Below, one piece after another: positions 60,489-64,000 of a stretch of 64,000 bases of DNA (positions are counted from its first letter, which is position 1; every line of letters starts with the position of its first letter). The position numbers and the translations under genes were made by a program. Location of the stretch: positions 1-64,000 of the forward strand of contig NZ_JANFAU010000006.1 in NCBI RefSeq assembly GCF_026130605.1. The letters are read 5' to 3'. The DNA is from Sphingomonas lycopersici (lineage in GTDB: Bacteria; Pseudomonadota; Alphaproteobacteria; Sphingomonadales; Sphingomonadaceae). The notes under the pieces were generated by a model. The model saw only the letters and a program-made list of their open reading frames with translations. It did no database searches and had not been told where the DNA came from.

Positions 60489-62714
60489 ATGCCTTTCCCC
60501 AAACCTCCGTTCGGGCTGAGCTGCACTTTCTTCCACGGAAGAAGGGCAGCCCTTCGACAAGCTCAGGGCGAACGGGGGGATGTTGGGCACGAACGGGGAG
60601 GGCGCGCGCGCGAACGCTGGGCGGTTCCGGTCATCCTCGCGATTGCCGTGCTGTTCGGTATCGCGGACTGGCTCACCCGGCCGCCGCCGCTCCCCGGCTA
60701 TGCGCAGGTGCGCAATGCGTGGCGGCCATCGGAGGCGTGGCTTTACGATCGCAACGGCATGTTGCTCGATTCCTCGCGGGTCGATTTCGCGACGCGGCGG
60801 TTGGCGTGGACCCCGCTCGATCGCATCGCGCCGGTGGTGCGGACGACGATCGTCGACAGCGAGGATCGCCGCTTCGCGCAGCACAATGGGGTCGACTGGC
60901 TCGCGCTCGCCGCATCGGCGCGCGATCGCGTCGCGGGGAAGCGCCCGCGCGGGGCGAGCACGCTGGCGATGCAGCTCGCCGGTTTCCTCGCGCCCGATCT
61001 CGCGCGGCCGGGCGCACGCGGCTGGCTCGATAAATTGCGCCAGATCCGGGCGGCGCGCGCGCTCGCGGGGGATTGGAGCCGCGATCAGATATTGGAGGCC
61101 TATCTCAACCTCGCCGGGTTCCGCGGCGAGGCGCAGGGCATCGGCGCGGCGGCGCTCGGGCTGTTCGGCAAGACCCCGGCGACCGTGACCCGCGACGATG
61201 CGTTGCTGCTCGCCGCCTTGCTGCCCAACCCGCAGGCCCCGGCCGAGGCGGTCGCGCGGCGCGCCTGCGCGCTGGCGCACGAGGGGAATTGCGCGCGTTT
61301 CCCCGCGCTTGCCGCCTCGGCGCTGGGACCGGCGCGCAGCCTCGCGCTCGATCCGGGGCTGGCGCCGCATCTCGCCGACCGGCTGCTCAAGAGGCCGGGG
61401 ATGCGCGTCACCACCACGCTCGACATCGCGGTGCAAAGGGTCGCGGTCGCCGCGCTGCGCCGGCAATTGCTCGGGCTCGGCGCGACCCGCGCGCGCGACG
61501 GGGCGGTGATCGTGGTCGACAATGCGAGCGGCGACGTGCTCGCTTATGTCGGCGGCGTCGGCGGCAATTCCAGCGCGCCCTCGGTCGACGCGGCCAATGC
61601 CTATCGCCAGGCGGGGTCGACGCTCAAGCCGTTCCTTTATGCCGAGGCGATCGAGAAGGGCTATCTCACCCCCGCCTCGATCCTCGACGATACCCCGGTC
61701 GAGCTCGATACCGCCTCGGGGCTGTATGTGCCGCAGAATTACGATCGCGCGTTCAAGGGCCCGGTTTCGGCGCGCGCGGCGCTGGCCGGGTCGCTCAACG
61801 TGCCTGCGGTGCGCACGCTGCTGCTCGTCGGGGTCGATCCGTTCCGCGATCGTCTATGGGATACCGGGTATCGCGGACTGGTCGAGGACGGGTCCTATTA
61901 CGGCTTCAGCCTCGCGCTCGGCTCGGCCGAGGTGACGCTCGCCGAGCAGGCCGCCGCCTATCGCAGCCTCGCGCTCGGCGGGCGCTGGGCGCCGCTGCGG
62001 CTGGCGGCGGATGATCCGCGCCCCGCGCCGCGCGCGGTGACGACCCGCGCGGCGGCGTGGATCGTCGGTGACATGATGGCCGATCCCGTCGCGCGTGCGG
62101 GCACCTTCGGGCTCGATTCGGCGCTGCGGCTGCCGTTCTGGGCGGCGGTGAAGACGGGAACGTCGAAGGCGATGCGCGACAATTGGTGCGTCGGCTTCAC
62201 CGATCGCTTCACCGTCGCGGTATGGGTGGGCAATGTCGAGGGCGATGCGATGCGCGCCGTCTCGGGCACCAGCGGCGCGGCGCCGGTGTGGCGCGACGTG
62301 ATGCTCGCGCTCAACGCCCGCCGCGCCGGTGCGCCGCCGCCCCCGCCGCCGGGGGTCGAGGCGCGCCGCGTGACCTTCGCGGGGACGGGCGAGCAGCCGC
62401 GCCGCGAATGGTTCCTCGCCGGCACCTCGTTCGCGCGCGCTGACGTCGCGCCCGCCGAGGCGCGCCGCCCGCGGATCGCCGCGCCGGTTTCGGGGAGCGT
62501 CTATGCGCTCGATCCCGATATCCCGCGCGATCGGCAGCGGCTGGCGGTATCGGTGACGGGGGCGGCGGGCACGCACCGGCTGCGGCTCGATATGCGCGAT
62601 CTCGGCGCCGCGACGACGGCCCCGGTGATCTTCCCGCCGCCGGGCCGGCACCAGCTCGCGTTGGTCGATCTGGCGGGGCGAACGGTGGACCGGGTGATCT
62701 TCACGGTACGTTGA
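60489..62714 (+). CDS. pbpC: Penicillin-binding protein 1C
   Basis: Bifunctional peptidoglycan synthase-like protein, 741 residues. After one membrane anchor (residues 45-62), the glycosyltransferase domain has VDSEDRRFAQHNGVDW and the transpeptidase domain has STLK (active Ser), SLN and KTGTSKAM; the C-terminal domain matches PBP1C. The start is uncertain: the ATG at 60489 gives a 45-residue cytoplasmic leader that includes an inverted-repeat element (60507-60575), probably inserted at the gene start. Paired with the macroglobulin gene. Confidence 0.92.
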   Translation: MPFPKPPFGLSCTFFHGRRAALRQAQGERGDVGHERGGRARERWAVPVILAIAVLFGIADWLTRPPPLPGYAQVRNAWRPSEAWLYDRNGMLLDSSRVDFATRRLAWTPLDRIAPVVRTTIVDSEDRRFAQHNGVDWLALAASARDRVAGKRPRGASTLAMQLAGFLAPDLARPGARGWLDKLRQIRAARALAGDWSRDQILEAYLNLAGFRGEAQGIGAAALGLFGKTPATVTRDDALLLAALLPNPQAPAEAVARRACALAHEGNCARFPALAASALGPARSLALDPGLAPHLADRLLKRPGMRVTTTLDIAVQRVAVAALRRQLLGLGATRARDGAVIVVDNASGDVLAYVGGVGGNSSAPSVDAANAYRQAGSTLKPFLYAEAIEKGYLTPASILDDTPVELDTASGLYVPQNYDRAFKGPVSARAALAGSLNVPAVRTLLLVGVDPFRDRLWDTGYRGLVEDGSYYGFSLALGSAEVTLAEQAAAYRSLALGGRWAPLRLAADDPRPAPRAVTTRAAAWIVGDMMADPVARAGTFGLDSALRLPFWAAVKTGTSKAMRDNWCVGFTDRFTVAVWVGNVEGDAMRAVSGTSGAAPVWRDVMLALNARRAGAPPPPPPGVEARRVTFAGTGEQPRREWFLAGTSFARADVAPAEARRPRIAAPVSGSVYALDPDIPRDRQRLAVSVTGAAGTHRLRLDMRDLGAATTAPVIFPPPGRHQLALVDLAGRTVDRVIFTVR
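60507..60575. repeat. REP-like inverted repeat at pbpC N-terminus
   Basis: Arms starting CCGTTCGGGCTGAGC (60507-60521) and ending GCTCAGGGCGAACGG (60561-60575), with a small palindrome TTCTTC/GAAGAA between. Same family as the repeat at 29144-29233. It lies within the predicted coding region just after the ATG, so the leader peptide may be repeat-derived. Confidence 0.7.
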
Positions 62715-62954
62715 GTCCGGGCGATCGAACCCGATCGCACGGCGGGCGTTTGTCGTTCGGTCCCATCCCCCTCCCTTTCGGGACTGGCGCGCGTATCGCG
62801 CCGGCCGCGTCGCAAGCGTATCGTGCGACGCGGCCACCCCCGTGCTATCGTTACGGCACCGGCCCGCTCCCCCACCCGGCCTCCCACGAAAGTATCCTTG
62901 ATGGGAGGCCGGGTGGGGAGCGGGCCGGTGCCGCGACAAGGAACAGGTAAGATC
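62715..62954. repeat. Intergenic hairpins after pbpC
   Basis: Two strong dyads. Stem 62803-62814/62824-62835 is 12 bp, perfect, with a 9-base loop. Stem 62855-62886/62902-62932 is 31 bp with one bulged C and a 15-base loop. Neither is followed by a clear U-tract. They probably are palindromic repeats that also stop or stabilise the pbpC transcript. Confidence 0.6.
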
Positions 62955-63752
62955 ATGAGCACAGGCACGATTCGCGTCGGTATCGGCGGCTGGACCTATG
63001 AACCGTGGCGCGGCACCTTCTTCCCGCCGAAATGGCCCGCGAAGCGCGAGCTCGAATATGCCGCGGGGAAGATGACCGCGATCGAGGTCAACGGCACCTA
63101 TTATAGCGGGTTCAAGCCCGCGACCTTCGCCAATTGGGCCAAAGCGGTGCCCGACGGGTTCGTCTTCACGCTGAAGGCCTCGCGCTTCTGCACCAACCGC
63201 AAGGTGCTGGCCGAGGCGGCCGAATCGGTCGGGCGCTTCGTCGGGCAGGGGATCGTCGAACTCGGCGATCGGCTCGGGCCGATCCTGTGGCAATTCATGG
63301 CGACCAAGAAATTCGATGCGGAGGATTTCGGCGCCTTCCTCAAGCTGTTGCCCGCTGCGCATGAGGGCGTGGCGCTGCGCCACGCGGTGCAGGTGCGGCA
63401 TGACAGCTTCGCCGACCCGGCATTCATTGCGATGTGCCGCGCCGCCGGGGTGGCGATCGTCTATGCCGATTCGGCGGATTATCCCGCGATCGCCGACGTG
63501 ACCGGGGATTTCACCTATGCGCGGCTGGAAAATGGCGTCGAGGAGGAACCGGCGGGCTATAGTCCGGCCGAGCTCGATCGCTGGGCGGCGGCGGCGCGCG
63601 ACTGGGCCGCGGGTGGCGCGCCCGAGGGGCTGCCTTATGTCGAGGCGGCGAAACCGGCGCCCGCGCCGCGCGATGCCTTCGTCTTCTTTATCAACGGCGC
63701 CAAGGTCCGCGCGCCGCACGGTGCGATGGCGCTGATCGAGCGGGTCAGATAG
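62955..63752 (+). CDS. DUF72 domain protein
   Basis: A 265-residue TIM-barrel-like protein of the DUF72/YecE family: RVGIGGWTYEPWRGTFFPPK, AIEVNGTYYSGFKPATFANW and FVFTLKASRFCTNRK are typical. No biochemical role is established for the family. ATG at 62955 gives the standard N-terminus; the longer reading starts within a hairpin repeat. It converges on the last gene with an 8-base overlap. Confidence 0.88.
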   Translation: MSTGTIRVGIGGWTYEPWRGTFFPPKWPAKRELEYAAGKMTAIEVNGTYYSGFKPATFANWAKAVPDGFVFTLKASRFCTNRKVLAEAAESVGRFVGQGIVELGDRLGPILWQFMATKKFDAEDFGAFLKLLPAAHEGVALRHAVQVRHDSFADPAFIAMCRAAGVAIVYADSADYPAIADVTGDFTYARLENGVEEEPAGYSPAELDRWAAAARDWAAGGAPEGLPYVEAAKPAPAPRDAFVFFINGAKVRAPHGAMALIERVR

Positions 63753-64000
63753 CTTCCCGCGCCGGCCCCGCCGGCTCGGCGCGAACCGCCGGTTCGGCGG
63801 GCGGCGGCGGCGCGGCATTGGCTGAATTGTTGTTGTCGGCGGATGCGGGCGGCGGGACCATCAGCGCCGCCGCTTCTAAGGCATCGAGCGCGTGGTGCGC
63901 GGCGATGAAGCGGCGTGCGGCATTGGCCCAATTGCCCGACGACCCGGCGCCCGGCAGCCGCGAAACCTCGCCCAGCGCGGCCTGCACCTGCCCCGCGTCG
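63745..64000 (-). CDS. C-terminal part of a leftward gene, possibly mitofilin-like
   Basis: Partial: only the last 84 or so residues are in the window, and the gene continues beyond 64000. The sequence has a helical segment (WANAARRFIAAHHALDALEA) followed by a Pro/Ala-rich tail. The end resembles the C-terminus of alphaproteobacterial mitofilin-like (COG4223) proteins, often next to heme genes, but the evidence is thin. Overlaps the DUF72 gene by eight bases. Confidence 0.45.
   Translation of the reverse strand, partial: DAGQVQAALGEVSRLPGAGSSGNWANAARRFIAAHHALDALEAAALMVPPPASADNNNSANAAPPPPAEPAVRAEPAGPAREAI

Noticed and set aside
58970..60526. 518-residue leftward ORF
   Set aside because: Antisense to the macroglobulin 3' part, with shadow-type composition.
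61854..63818. 654-residue leftward ORF over pbpC and the DUF72 gene
   Set aside because: Covers two clear forward genes and a hairpin region; composition is shadow-like.
1..64000. CRISPR array
   Set aside because: No regularly spaced direct repeats with unique spacers were seen; the 9-mer cluster at 9793-9921 has irregular spacing and both orientations.

Overview
The window is GC-rich DNA that looks like the chromosome of a sphingomonad (Alphaproteobacteria, order Sphingomonadales). Grounds: a class I (archaeal-type) lysyl-tRNA synthetase, the argH / small lipoprotein / lysA order next to a TlpA-like thioredoxin, a large Wzx/Wzy-type exopolysaccharide locus, and two copies of an inverted repeat with arms close to CCGTTCGCCCTGAGC, a family I recall as common in sphingomonad genomes. 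The genus assignment is inference.

Region 1 (1-4974) is core chromosome: lysK-nhaA rightward, rlmE-ppx leftward, and tRNA-Gln(CUG).

Region 2 (4960-24684) is a 19.7-kb integrative element in the 3' end of tRNA-Gln, bounded by exact 15-bp direct repeats (attL 4960-4974, attR 24670-24684). From the left it carries a tyrosine integrase, an AlpA-like HTH protein, small regulatory ORFs, a RepA-like AAA+ helicase followed by five copies of a 9-mer around a large hairpin (candidate origin), secreted and TonB-like cargo, and a leftward block of small regulators divergent from a CI/Cro-like HTH gene. Then comes a four-gene cassette resembling the P22-type DNA-ejection genes (gp14-, gp7-, gp20- and gp16-like), a second AlpA-like gene, and a low-GC Clp-fold serine protease unit beside attR. 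I see no terminase, portal, capsid, tail or lysis gene. The int-alpA-rep-origin layout resembles Gram-negative phage-inducible chromosomal islands. A phage satellite bringing its own ejection proteins is the most notable candidate system here; a deleted prophage is the main alternative.

Region 3 (24729-30800) is core again: a small membrane protein, ogt and tlpA leftward; argH, an LptM-like lipoprotein, lysA, a CysG-N-like siroheme enzyme with an in-frame repeat insertion, and a CorA/ZntB transporter rightward.

Region 4 (30806-54611) is an exopolysaccharide/O-antigen island. It holds GDP-L-fucose synthesis (gmd, fcl), a WecA/MraY-like initiating transferase, a 12-gene leftward operon (glycosyltransferases, methyltransferase, acyltransferases, polymerase, flippase, AsnB-like amidotransferase, and a WlbABC-like trio for a diacetamido-uronate), and a rightward export operon (Wzy/WaaL-like, Wza, Wzc, two unknowns). 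The island is bracketed by a 29/30-bp direct repeat that duplicates the 3' end of the CorA gene, which suggests acquisition as a block.

Region 5 (54692-64000) is an alpha-2-macroglobulin gene paired with pbpC (PBP1C), a DUF72 gene, and a partial leftward gene at the window end.
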